In this document: piece after piece, positions 15,889-25,085 of the stretch
Layout of the letters: each line of letters opens with the position of its first letter
Position numbering within the stretch: the first letter of the stretch is position 1
NCBI RefSeq assembly: GCF_900156405.1
Contig: NZ_FTNN01000003.1
Location: 62,001-126,000 of the forward strand
DNA: 64,000 bases
Direction: 5' to 3'
Source of the DNA: Shewanella morhuae
GTDB lineage: Bacteria > Pseudomonadota > Gammaproteobacteria > Enterobacterales > Shewanellaceae
Made by a program: the position numbers and the translations under genes
Notes under the pieces: model-generated
The model's database searches: none
Seen by the model: only the letters and a program-made list of their open reading frames with translations
Told to the model about the DNA's origin: nothing

Positions 15889-17714
15889 CGCCATCCAGCA
15901 ACAAAGACCTAACTGTGCCAGCGCCAATCAAGCTTGTCTTGGTGATCCCAAATTACAATCACAACGCCGCTATAGCTCAAACCTTGGCAGAGCTTGCCCC
16001 GTTTAATTTGTCCTGTTATTTGATTGATGATGGCAGCAATGACGAAACTCGCTATTTACTACAAGCCTTAGCCCAACAATATGCTTGGGTGACATTGCTG
16101 CAACATCCCTACAATCGTGGCAAGGGCGCAGCAGTCATCACAGGTCTACGCCGTGCCTACCGCGATGGTTTTAGCCATGTATTGCAAGTCGATGCCGATG
16201 GCCAACATGATTTAAGCGATATTCCGGCGATGATGGCAAAGGCGCAGGCCAAACCCAGTGCATTGATATCAGGTAAGCCAAAATACGATGACTCTGTGCC
16301 TAAGGCGCGCTTTTATGGTCGTTATCTCACCCATTTTTGGGTATGGATAGAAACCTTAAGCTTTGATATTCAAGATTCTATGTGTGGCTTTCGTATTTAT
16401 CCGCTCGCCGCCACTGAACATTTACTACGCCAACACGCATTAACGGAACGTATGGATTTTGATATCGAAATCCTCGTAAAACTTTATTGGCAAGGCGTAG
16501 AGATTTTATTCCAACCGACTAAAGTGATCTATCCCGCAGGCGGAGTCAGCCATTTTAAAGCTGTGGCCGATAATGTCCGCATCACAAAACTGCACACTAA
16601 GCTGTTTTTTGGCATGTTAAAACGCCTGCCTTGGTTGCTAAAACGCAAGCTACTGCAACAAGCTGCACCCATTCCCAATGCAATATTAGACACAAAAGCG
16701 ACTTCGGCACATTGGTCTGATTTAAAAGAGCGCGGCAGTTATTGGGGCATAAAACTGTTAGTGCAAAGCTATCGAATTGGCGGCCATTGGTTATGCCGCG
16801 CTATTATGTATCCGGTGATTTGTTATTTCTTTCTCACCGGAAAAGTTACCCGCGAAGCATCATTAAACTTTCTCCGTCGTGTACAACAACTTGAGCCGCA
16901 GCAGCCAAAACTTAATAACCCCGTAGATTGGCGCGATAGCTTGAATCACTTTTTAGCCTTTGGGAATGCAGCGCTCGATAGAATTGATGCTTGGTGCGAT
17001 CGGATCCAATTAAATCAAGTCGATTTCCCAGACCGCCAACTCCTGGTCGACCAGCTCGAAAGTGGTAAAGGCGCCGTGTTATTGGTGTCTCATCTGGGTA
17101 ATTTAGAGCTTTGCCGCGCGATCTCCATCCACCAGCGCAAGGTCAAAGTGAATGTGATGGTATTAACCAGCCATGCAGAAAACTTTAATAAGGTACTCAA
17201 ACAGTTAAATCCAGATAGTACGCTCAATCTTATCCAAGTGACCGAGCTTAACCCCGCGACATCTATGTTATTGCAACAAAAAGTAGAAGACGGCGAGTTA
17301 GTCGTGATCGCGGGCGACAGAACCTCATCGAACACACAAAATCGCATCATATACGCACCGTTTATGGGTCAAGATGCGGCATTTCCACAGGGGCCATTTA
17401 TTTTGGCTGGCTTACTTGATTGCCCAGTGTTTTTGATGTTTTGTCTGCGGGAACGAGGGCGTTATCGGGTACATTTAGAACACTTCGCCCAGACGCTCAA
17501 AGGCCCAAGAGCGGGCAGGATGGACAGGTTACAGCAGGCCGTTAATCGCTATAGCGAGCGTTTAGAATATTTCGCCCGACGCGAACCGCTACAATGGTTT
17601 AATTTTTTCGATTTTTGGCGAAAAGACAGCGAACCGCAACACACTAGCAATCATTCAATCCAAGTAGAAGCATCAGCGCAAACTCACAAGACCGACAGGA
17701 CGCAGCATCCATGA
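15882..17714 (+). CDS. Fusion of GT2 glycosyltransferase and LpxL-like lipid acyltransferase
   Basis: Two domains in one 610-residue chain. Residues about 15-250 form a GT2 glycosyltransferase like dolichol-phosphate mannosyltransferases (LVIPNYNHN, LIDDGSND, then the DADGQHD metal motif at 104-110). From about residue 280 follows an LpxL/HtrB-type acyltransferase with the HLGNLE HX4E motif (H404, E409) and the AGDRTSS segment. Such fusions occur in APE clusters (ApeJ position) and suggest joining the polyene to a sugar or lipid anchor for outer-membrane display. The GTG start overlaps the dehydratase stop. Acceptor and donor are unknown. Confidence 0.85.
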   Translation: MLTPSSNKDLTVPAPIKLVLVIPNYNHNAAIAQTLAELAPFNLSCYLIDDGSNDETRYLLQALAQQYAWVTLLQHPYNRGKGAAVITGLRRAYRDGFSHVLQVDADGQHDLSDIPAMMAKAQAKPSALISGKPKYDDSVPKARFYGRYLTHFWVWIETLSFDIQDSMCGFRIYPLAATEHLLRQHALTERMDFDIEILVKLYWQGVEILFQPTKVIYPAGGVSHFKAVADNVRITKLHTKLFFGMLKRLPWLLKRKLLQQAAPIPNAILDTKATSAHWSDLKERGSYWGIKLLVQSYRIGGHWLCRAIMYPVICYFFLTGKVTREASLNFLRRVQQLEPQQPKLNNPVDWRDSLNHFLAFGNAALDRIDAWCDRIQLNQVDFPDRQLLVDQLESGKGAVLLVSHLGNLELCRAISIHQRKVKVNVMVLTSHAENFNKVLKQLNPDSTLNLIQVTELNPATSMLLQQKVEDGELVVIAGDRTSSNTQNRIIYAPFMGQDAAFPQGPFILAGLLDCPVFLMFCLRERGRYRVHLEHFAQTLKGPRAGRMDRLQQAVNRYSERLEYFARREPLQWFNFFDFWRKDSEPQHTSNHSIQVEASAQTHKTDRTQHP

Positions 17715-19285
17715 GTCACACCAAAACAGCCGACTCAAAGAGTCAATCAGACCTACAGACTGTTGAATTTGGCCGTCAATTTATCACCTTAGAACAAGTG
17801 GTTGCCGTTGCCAAAGGCGCGCCAGTCAAGCTCTGTGACGATGCGGATTATCAAGAGTATATTCAAAAAGGTGCGCGCTTTATCGACAGTCTGCTGCACG
17901 AAGAAGGTGTGGTTTATGGCGTTACTACAGGCTACGGCGACTCTTGCACTGTCAATGTGAGCTTAGATTTAGTCCACGAATTACCGTTACATTTAACCCG
18001 TTTCCATGGCTGCGGATTAGGTGAAACCTTAAGCATAATGCAGGCTCGCGCCGTAATGGCGTGCCGCTTAAACTCCTTAGCCATTGGTAAATCGGGCGTC
18101 ACCTATGAGCTATTAAAGCGTATCGAAACCTTGCTCAATCTTAATATTGTACCAGTGATCCCAGAGGAAGGCTCCGTTGGTGCCAGCGGTGATTTAACGC
18201 CGTTGTCGTATCTGGCCGCCGTGTTAGTCGGTGAGCGTGAGGTGATGTATCAAGGTCAGCGCCAAGCGACTCAAGATGTGTATGCCAAACTCAATATTAC
18301 CCCGCACGTACTGCGACCCAAAGAAGGTTTAGCCTTGATGAACGGCACTGCGGTGATGACGGCATTGGCCTGCTTAGCCTTTGATCGCGCCCAATATCTG
18401 GCCCGTTTAGCGAGCCGCATTACCGCAATGGCTTCGTTAACGTTAAAAGGCAACTCGAACCATTTTGATGAAATCTTATTTGCCGCTAAACCGCATCCGG
18501 GGCAAAACCAAATCGCCACTTGGATACGGGAAGATTTGAATCACCACCAACATCCGCGTAATTCTGACAGACTACAAGATAGGTATTCGATTCGCTGCGC
18601 GCCGCATATTATCGGCGTGCTGCAGGATGCTCTACCGTTTATGCGCCAATTTATTGAAACCGAAGTCAACAGCGCCAACGACAACCCGATTGTTGACGGC
18701 GAAGGTGAGCATATTCTCCACGGCGGTCATTTTTACGGTGGCCATATCGCCTTTGCGATGGACTCACTGAAAAATACGGTGGCCAACTTGGCCGATCTTA
18801 TCGATCGCCAAGTGGCATTGGTGATGGATCCTAAGTTTAACAACGGTCTACCCGCTAATTTATCTGGTTCAACCGGCCCACGCAGCGCGATTAATCATGG
18901 TTTTAAAGCCGTGCAAATTGGCGTATCGGCGTGGACAGCAGAAGCGCTAAAACACACTATGCCCGCTAGCGTGTTCTCACGCTCAACCGAATGCCACAAC
19001 CAAGACAAGGTGAGTATGGGCACTATCGCCGCCCGCGACTGTATGCGCGTATTGCAATTAACTGAGCAAGTCGCCGCTGCTGCTTTGCTCGCCATGACTC
19101 AAGGCATTGGCCTGCGTATCGCGCAAAATGAGTTAGATGAAGCTTCACTCACGCCATCACTGGCGAAAACCATCGTCCAAGTGCGCGAGGATTTTGAGAC
19201 CTTAATTGAAGATAGGCCGCTCGAAGCCGTGCTACGCCAAACCATAGCTAAAATCCAAGCGGGAGAATGGGAAGTATGCCGATGA
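17711..19285 (+). CDS. MIO-type aromatic amino acid ammonia-lyase (HAL/TAL/PAL family)
   Basis: A 524-residue lyase that removes ammonia from an aromatic amino acid through the self-formed MIO cofactor. The MIO triad Ala158-Ser159-Gly160 lies in GSVGASGDLTPLSYL, the catalytic Tyr69 in YGVTTGYG, and NDNPIVDG further on is also conserved. The two residues that set substrate choice read Phe98-His99 (LTRFHGCGLG), unlike the Ser-His of histidine, His-Leu of tyrosine or Phe-Leu of phenylalanine lyases. Since no other histidine-use genes are near and it overlaps the polyene genes on both sides, the likely product is a cinnamate or 4-coumarate starter. Annotation as plain HutH would mislead. Confidence 0.85.
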   Translation: MSHTKTADSKSQSDLQTVEFGRQFITLEQVVAVAKGAPVKLCDDADYQEYIQKGARFIDSLLHEEGVVYGVTTGYGDSCTVNVSLDLVHELPLHLTRFHGCGLGETLSIMQARAVMACRLNSLAIGKSGVTYELLKRIETLLNLNIVPVIPEEGSVGASGDLTPLSYLAAVLVGEREVMYQGQRQATQDVYAKLNITPHVLRPKEGLALMNGTAVMTALACLAFDRAQYLARLASRITAMASLTLKGNSNHFDEILFAAKPHPGQNQIATWIREDLNHHQHPRNSDRLQDRYSIRCAPHIIGVLQDALPFMRQFIETEVNSANDNPIVDGEGEHILHGGHFYGGHIAFAMDSLKNTVANLADLIDRQVALVMDPKFNNGLPANLSGSTGPRSAINHGFKAVQIGVSAWTAEALKHTMPASVFSRSTECHNQDKVSMGTIAARDCMRVLQLTEQVAAAALLAMTQGIGLRIAQNELDEASLTPSLAKTIVQVREDFETLIEDRPLEAVLRQTIAKIQAGEWEVCR

Positions 19286-19713
19286 AATCACTACTCAGTG
19301 TCGACATAGAAATACAAATCCCCTTCCACGATGTGGATTCCATGGGGATCACTTGGCATGGCAATTATCTGCGCTATTTTGAAATTGCTCGCTGCAAACT
19401 GCTCGATGAGTTGGGCTACAACTACCGCCAAATGCAAGCATCTAACTATGCGTGGCCGATTATTGATTTGCAGATTAAATACGTCAAAGCCAGCACCTTC
19501 GAGCAAAAAGTCACCGTACACGCCGAGTTAGTCGAGTGGGAAAACCGCTTAAAAATCAATTATCAAATTCGCGATATTGAAACAGGGGCGCGCATTACTA
19601 AGGGTTATACGATCCAAGCGGCGGTCGATATGGCTACCCAAGAATTGTGCTTTGTTACCCCTGATGTGTTCCGTGACAAAATAGCCACTCTGCTCGCGAA
19701 GGTTGAAGACTAA
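19282..19713 (+). CDS. Acyl-CoA/ACP thioesterase, 4-hydroxybenzoyl-CoA thioesterase family (ApeK-type)
   Basis: A hot-dog thioesterase of 143 residues with the motif HDVDSMGITWHGNYLRYFE, which contains the catalytic Asp and the HGNYLRYFE helix of the YbgC/4HBT group. It probably releases or edits acyl chains on the carrier proteins. The ATG at 19282 was chosen because it forms an ATGA overlap with the lyase stop and sits seven bases after GGGAAG; two earlier in-frame ATGs at 19267 and 19276 lie too close to possible ribosome-binding sites. Its stop overlaps the next start by one base. Confidence 0.85.
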   Translation: MKSLLSVDIEIQIPFHDVDSMGITWHGNYLRYFEIARCKLLDELGYNYRQMQASNYAWPIIDLQIKYVKASTFEQKVTVHAELVEWENRLKINYQIRDIETGARITKGYTIQAAVDMATQELCFVTPDVFRDKIATLLAKVED

Positions 19714-20495
19714 TGAACGCCACGCTAACACTTATCAAGCTTGGTTTTATCCTGTGTTTAACTAGCGTTTTGCTATCAGCACAGGTCAAAGCCGATACGT
19801 CGATAACCGTGGCTTCTGCCAGTAATTATCAAGCGCTTTTCAGCCAAAACGCAGATAAAACCCAACTTATCGCCCTGAGTAAAAAGCTCAACTTGGGCGA
19901 AACAGTGCGAGGTCATTTTGTGCAATCTCGGCAGTTAAAGGTGCTTAAAAAGCCGTTAATCAGCCAAGGGCAGTTTATCTTTGATCAAACCCAAGGGCTT
20001 ATTTGGCAACAGATAACGCCTTTTGAGTCGCTACTGATTTTAAAAGATAAACAACTTATTCAGCGTGACAGCCAAGGTCGAGTACAAATCAGCAAGGCCG
20101 ATACTTCGCCGAGCGCTGCCGCGATGGGCGATTTATTACCCAGCCTAGTGCGCGCTATGCTCGGCGGTGATATTTCTGGTTTAAGCGAAAACTTCGAGCT
20201 GCACTTTTTAGGCACTGAAAGGTTAAATACAGCAAGCTTAAGCCCAGAGAGGTTAAGCACAAATGGCCAATGGCAATTAGGCTTAACCCCCAAAGATCCC
20301 TTAATGAAAAAAGCCGTCGCCAATATGGTGTTAGAGGGTAGCGATGTGTTGCAATCTTTAGTGTTGTTAAGCGCTGTGCCCAGTGTGAGCGTGCAGGATA
20401 TCACCCGTATCGACTTTAGTGAGCTCACTCAAGGCACACTCAGTGAGGCTGAATTGGCGCAGTATTCGTTGGCTTTCGATACCAGTAAACCTTAG
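19713..20495 (+). CDS. LolA-like periplasmic lipid carrier of the APE cluster
   Basis: A 260-residue protein with a clear signal peptide (hydrophobic residues about 8-24, cleavage after VKA). The mature part contains the LolA-fold repeats: RGHFVQSRQLKVLKKPLIS, GQFIFDQTQGLIWQQ and a long beta-rich stretch. LolA-family proteins ferry lipophilic molecules across the periplasm; in APE clusters (ApeL position) the cargo is probably the lipid-linked pigment. It is directly followed, two bases later, by the MMPL exporter that would hand over cargo. Confidence 0.8.
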   Translation: MNATLTLIKLGFILCLTSVLLSAQVKADTSITVASASNYQALFSQNADKTQLIALSKKLNLGETVRGHFVQSRQLKVLKKPLISQGQFIFDQTQGLIWQQITPFESLLILKDKQLIQRDSQGRVQISKADTSPSAAAMGDLLPSLVRAMLGGDISGLSENFELHFLGTERLNTASLSPERLSTNGQWQLGLTPKDPLMKKAVANMVLEGSDVLQSLVLLSAVPSVSVQDITRIDFSELTQGTLSEAELAQYSLAFDTSKP

Positions 20496-20497
20496 CC

Positions 20498-22945
20498 ATG
20501 GCCTCTAATTTCGCTACGCGCGCGAATCAAGCGCTAATGCAATCTTCCCCTAAATGGCGTCTGGCTATTTGGCTGCTGTTAATGTTGTCGGCCAGTTTAT
20601 GGTCACTACAACTTTGGCAAAATGGCGCACGTATACAAAGCGATATTCTGGCGATGTTGCCACATTTACAGCAGGACAAACTTACTGAACGCGCCCTTAA
20701 CCAAGTTGAGGCCACGCTCGCCGATCAAGTCTATATTGCGCTCATTACCAAAGACGAAACCACAGCCATAGCCGCCGCGAAGCTAATGATGCAACAACTA
20801 GCAGCTGACAGCCTTGGAGCTGATAATAACGGCGCGCTAACCGATATCCGCAGCGCCGATATGCAGCTCGGTGAAGCGCTAGGACAATATTATTTCCCCT
20901 ACAGATTTAAATTACTGACAGCGCCGCAAGCGAAAGCGTTAACAACGCAAAATATGGGCAGTCTGATTGAGGCGGCTACTGCGCAGCTTTACAACGCCTT
21001 TGGTTATGCCAATAGCAACTTGCTTGCCCAAGATCCACTATTGTTATTCCCCGCCAACTTACTCGCCCTCGCACCGAGTTCAACAGTCAGAGCCAGTCAA
21101 GGGATACTGCTGGCTAACCAAGGCGATAAGGTTGCTGCGGTTGTTATAGCAAAGGGGCGAGAAAGCGCCTTTAATCCCAATGCACAATTAGCGCAGATAA
21201 CGCAATTAAATCAAGCCTTAGACTCAGTAAAACAACGCTATCCCGATGTCACAATGCTAAAAGCCGGTGCCCTGTTTCACGCTCTTGCGGCAACGCAAAC
21301 CGCTAAGAGTGAAATATCGATTCTTGGTCTTGTATCCTTACTTGGGGTGATAGCCTTGGTCTGGTTGGCGTTTCGCTCTGTGATGCCACTGTTATTAGCA
21401 ATCGTCACTATTTCCAGCGGGCTATTATTGGCGGTGACTTTTACCTTAAGCGTTTTTGGCGAACTGCATTTACTTACCTTAGTGTTTGGCACTAGTTTGA
21501 TTGGCATCGCCATCGATTACAGTTTTCATTTTTACTGCGAACGCTTAAGCGATACCGAGCGTAGCGCACAAGCTACCGTGGCGTACATTTTTCCGACGGT
21601 GACACTCGCCTTTGTCACCAGTGCTTTGGCTTACGTCGGCATAGGTTTAGCGCCGTTTCCCGGTATGCAGCAAGTTGCGACCTTCTGCGCTGCGGGTTTA
21701 CTTGGCGCCTACTTAACTTTAATTTTCGCCTATCCGCTATTAGCGGGGAGTCGCTTGCCTACAGGCTCCCGCCCGTTAGCTATCGCGGGGAAGTATCTTG
21801 CTAGTCTCACTGCGTTATCTAAAAGATTGACCACGCCTTTAGGCGTAGGTTGTTTTGTTTTAGCCATATTAGTTTGCTGCGTGGCAGGGTTAACTCAACT
21901 TAACGTCGATGACGATATTCGCCATTTACAGCAAAGCCCTACGAACGTGACAGAGCCTGAAAACCAGCTGCGAACGTTACTCAGTGGCGGTACTGACAAT
22001 CAATTTTTATTGGTGCGCGCACCGAGCGAAGAAGCACTGCTACAACAGCTTGAGCGAGTATCACCCATGCTTGATGACGCTATTGCTAAGCAAGAGTTAG
22101 GCAACTATGTCAGCCTGAGTCGGTATCTGCCCAGCCATCAAAAACAAGATATTGATTACCAATTGCAAGCTCAGCTTTATCAAACTCAATTAGACACTGT
22201 GCTAGCAAGCCTAGGGCTAGATGAAAGTCTAAAACCAACGCTACAAGCCGCCTATTTAGCCGCGAAAAACCAGTACATCACGCCTGCTGGATTCTTTAAG
22301 TTAGAGGCAGGCAAGCAACTCGCGCCATTGTGGCTCGCGCCACATGAGGCCAGCATTCCAAATGGCGATAGCGCGACAAGTGACTCTGGTATGGCAAATA
22401 ACTATGGTGCCATTGTCTTACTTGGCGGCATCAGCAATATCGATGCCCTCAAGGCGCGTTTTACCTCAACTACAAACGTACAGATTATCGATAAAGTGGC
22501 CGATATTTCTGCGGTTATGGGCCACTACCGACTATTAACGCTAAAGTTATTAGCCCTCGCACTGGTAATAGCACTATTACTGTTTAGCCTGAATTTCGGT
22601 TTTAAAAAAGCGACTGTCGTAGTCGCTGTTCCGGCCCTTGCCGCTCTGCTGACGCTAGCAACCTTAGGCTTAACCGGCTCGCCACTGAGTCTGTTCCATG
22701 CACTGGCACTCATTTTAGTTTTTGGAATTGGGGTAGACTACAGCCTGTTTTTTGCCTCGGCCAAAAGCCATGGTAACGCGGTGATGATGGCAGTATTTAT
22801 GTCGGCCTGCTCGACCTTGCTGGCCTTTGGCTTACTCGCTTTTAGCCAGACACAAGCAATTCATTATTTTGGCTTAACGCTGTCGCTGGGTATCGGTTTT
22901 ACCTTCTTACTTTCGCCACTGATTTTGACGACTCAAAAATCCTGA
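20498..22945 (+). CDS. RND/MMPL-type exporter of the APE cluster
   Basis: An 815-residue inner-membrane transporter of the MMPL/RND type with the expected 1+5+1+5 membrane topology: one segment near residue 25, a large periplasmic loop, five segments around 260-420 (including GTSLIGIAIDYSFHFY), a second periplasmic loop and five more at the end (including VFGIGVDYSLFF). The paired G-x-x-x-DY motifs are the proton-relay segments of the family. It should extract the aryl polyene lipid from the inner membrane and pass it to the LolA-like protein. The corresponding enterobacterial gene is at the ApeM position. Confidence 0.85.
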   Translation: MASNFATRANQALMQSSPKWRLAIWLLLMLSASLWSLQLWQNGARIQSDILAMLPHLQQDKLTERALNQVEATLADQVYIALITKDETTAIAAAKLMMQQLAADSLGADNNGALTDIRSADMQLGEALGQYYFPYRFKLLTAPQAKALTTQNMGSLIEAATAQLYNAFGYANSNLLAQDPLLLFPANLLALAPSSTVRASQGILLANQGDKVAAVVIAKGRESAFNPNAQLAQITQLNQALDSVKQRYPDVTMLKAGALFHALAATQTAKSEISILGLVSLLGVIALVWLAFRSVMPLLLAIVTISSGLLLAVTFTLSVFGELHLLTLVFGTSLIGIAIDYSFHFYCERLSDTERSAQATVAYIFPTVTLAFVTSALAYVGIGLAPFPGMQQVATFCAAGLLGAYLTLIFAYPLLAGSRLPTGSRPLAIAGKYLASLTALSKRLTTPLGVGCFVLAILVCCVAGLTQLNVDDDIRHLQQSPTNVTEPENQLRTLLSGGTDNQFLLVRAPSEEALLQQLERVSPMLDDAIAKQELGNYVSLSRYLPSHQKQDIDYQLQAQLYQTQLDTVLASLGLDESLKPTLQAAYLAAKNQYITPAGFFKLEAGKQLAPLWLAPHEASIPNGDSATSDSGMANNYGAIVLLGGISNIDALKARFTSTTNVQIIDKVADISAVMGHYRLLTLKLLALALVIALLLFSLNFGFKKATVVVAVPALAALLTLATLGLTGSPLSLFHALALILVFGIGVDYSLFFASAKSHGNAVMMAVFMSACSTLLAFGLLAFSQTQAIHYFGLTLSLGIGFTFLLSPLILTTQKS

Positions 22946-22968
22946 TATCGACAAGGAACGTACTTTAT

Positions 22969-24258
22969 ATGTCCACATCTACACACGTTTTATCGACTAT
23001 GCCAAATTCAATTACGGTTGATGTGGCCATTATCGGCGCAGGGCCTTCAGGCGCTATCGCGGCCAGTTTACTGCATCAGCAGGGCAAACGTGTACTGGTC
23101 ATCGAGAAGCAATATTTTCCGCGTTTCTCTATCGGCGAAAGTTTACTGCCCTGTTGCATGCAGTTTATTGAAGAAGCTGGCATGTTAGAGGCGCTTAATG
23201 CGGCGGGATTCCAGCATAAAAATGGCGCTGCATTTCGGCGCAATGGCACTTATACCACCTTCGACTTTACCGATAAATTTACCCCAGGGCCAGGCACCAC
23301 ATTCCAAGTACAGCGTGCTAGTTTTGATAAACTGTTAGCCGATACCGCCCAAAGCCAAGGTGTCGAAATCCGCTACGGCGAAACGGTCGAGGCGATCGAT
23401 TTAACCGAGAACCCACGCTTAACGGTACGTAATGAGACAGGCGAACTGTATCAAATCGATGCCAAATTTGTGCTTGATGCCAGTGGTTTTGGTCGCGTAT
23501 TGCCGCGCTTGCTCGATTTAGAAAGCCCTTCCTGCTTACCCTCACGCAGCGCCATCTTCACCCATGTGGAAGATAACATCAGCGATCCTAGTTTTGATCG
23601 TAATAAAATTTTGATCAGTGTCCACCCAGAGCATAAAGACATTTGGTATTGGCTGATTCCCTTTAGCCATGGCCGCTGCTCACTTGGCGTGGTTGCTAGA
23701 CCCGAATTACTTGCGCATCTTGAGGGTACACTTGAGCAACAATTGCTACAGATGATCAGTGAAGAACCCACATTAAAAGTGTTGCTCGCCAATGCTAAAG
23801 TGGTGCAAGAATGCGCCACTTTAAAAGGGTATTCTGCTAATGTGTCGCGCCTTGCTACCGATAAGTTTGCCCTGCTCGGCAATGCGGGCGAGTTTCTCGA
23901 CCCAGTGTTTTCCTCTGGGGTGACTATCGCCATGCAGTCAGCATCGATGGCGGCAAAATGCCTGACAAAACAGCTCAATGGTGAAACGGTTGACTGGCAA
24001 GCCGATTACTCAGCCCCTTTAATGCAGGGCGTGAATACCTTCCGTACTTATGTGCAAGCTTGGTATGATGGCCGTTTTCAGGAAGTGATTTTCTATGAAA
24101 ATCCAAACCATAGAATCAAACAAATGATCAGCTCGATTCTAGCGGGCTACGCTTGGGATACGAATAATCCCTTTGTCAAAGACTCAGAGAGACGCCTGAA
24201 TATGGTCGTGGAACTGTGTAAAAATAATACGCCTATCCCAGAGCTCGAAGAGGGGTAA
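22969..24258 (+). CDS. Flavin-dependent halogenase-like oxidoreductase
   Basis: A 429-residue FAD enzyme. The N-terminal Rossmann motif GAGPSG is at 23-28, followed by FSIGESLLP. Two signatures point to a halogenase rather than a hydroxylase: the WxWxIP motif as WYWLIP (226-231) and a Lys in the HKNGAAF segment (Lys84), where carrier-bound-substrate halogenases keep their catalytic Lys. These enzymes use FADH2, O2 and halide to add Cl or Br to an aromatic ring. Within this cluster it may halogenate the aryl head, as in the brominated xanthomonadins. A geranylgeranyl-reductase-like activity is the main alternative. Confidence 0.78.
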   Translation: MSTSTHVLSTMPNSITVDVAIIGAGPSGAIAASLLHQQGKRVLVIEKQYFPRFSIGESLLPCCMQFIEEAGMLEALNAAGFQHKNGAAFRRNGTYTTFDFTDKFTPGPGTTFQVQRASFDKLLADTAQSQGVEIRYGETVEAIDLTENPRLTVRNETGELYQIDAKFVLDASGFGRVLPRLLDLESPSCLPSRSAIFTHVEDNISDPSFDRNKILISVHPEHKDIWYWLIPFSHGRCSLGVVARPELLAHLEGTLEQQLLQMISEEPTLKVLLANAKVVQECATLKGYSANVSRLATDKFALLGNAGEFLDPVFSSGVTIAMQSASMAAKCLTKQLNGETVDWQADYSAPLMQGVNTFRTYVQAWYDGRFQEVIFYENPNHRIKQMISSILAGYAWDTNNPFVKDSERRLNMVVELCKNNTPIPELEEG

Positions 24259-24262
24259 CGCC

Positions 24263-25036
24263 ATGCGACTGAACCTTAATGTTCAAAGAGTATCGCTGTA
24301 TATCCTATTGCTAACCAGCATTGGGCTTATGGGCTGTACTCAACTTTTACAGCGACAGACCTGCGTCGCTCTTACTGAAAATGTGCATTACTGTTTAGCC
24401 CCGCTGCCCAATGAGCTTAGCCATACAAGGGATAAACCCTTGGCTAAACCATTAAGTAACATCACAACAAATACCGTCATCGCGAACCAACCATCGTATA
24501 GCCAAGCTGCCGCACTTTTACCCCAATCCTTCAGTCAAAAAGTCAATATTAAAGTGGCTGATAAGTCCCACGAGTTGCTGACTCAGGTAGAATTAGAGGG
24601 CGAGCGCATGACCCTCGTGGGCTTAGCGCCACTTGGACAGGCTTTGTTTACCTTAGTTTATGATGGCAATACACTCAGCAGTGAGCAAAACGTACTGCTG
24701 GGTGATAGTTTTAAAGCCGAGTATTTAATGGCGATGATGCAACTTATTTATTGGCCTGAGCAGAGCGTTCGTGCCCATTTGGAAGGTGGCCATTTAATGG
24801 CTGGCCTTTGCGATGCGATCGGCGATACGGTCGGTGATACGCTTGTCGATACCCAAGTGAATACCAATCTCTGTCGCCAGATCTATAGCCAAGATGGCTT
24901 GAACAGTAAAAGTGCCCTGCAAACCAATGTGGTGCAAATCCGTTATCAACAACAGGTCGGTGATACGCTATGGCAAGCCCGCATCCATTTAACGATGCCA
25001 CTGGCTAAGTTTGCGTTAGACATCGAACCTATTTAA
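24263..25036 (+). CDS. DUF3261 lipoprotein of the APE cluster
   Basis: A 257-residue lipoprotein: the N-terminal hydrophobic stretch ends in the lipobox LMGC at about residue 25. The remainder is hydrophilic and beta-rich, with SHELLTQVELEGERMTLVGLAPLGQ matching the DUF3261 pattern that is known almost only from APE clusters (ApeN position). A probable role is in receiving the pigment at the outer membrane. It contains a short stretch of near-repeats, DAIGDTVGDTLVDTQVNT. The start follows four bases after the halogenase stop. Confidence 0.78.
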   Translation: MRLNLNVQRVSLYILLLTSIGLMGCTQLLQRQTCVALTENVHYCLAPLPNELSHTRDKPLAKPLSNITTNTVIANQPSYSQAAALLPQSFSQKVNIKVADKSHELLTQVELEGERMTLVGLAPLGQALFTLVYDGNTLSSEQNVLLGDSFKAEYLMAMMQLIYWPEQSVRAHLEGGHLMAGLCDAIGDTVGDTLVDTQVNTNLCRQIYSQDGLNSKSALQTNVVQIRYQQQVGDTLWQARIHLTMPLAKFALDIEPI

Positions 25037-25085
25037 CCTTTTAACACCCGCACTTGACTGTGCCATAGCAGAAAAACGATACGCA

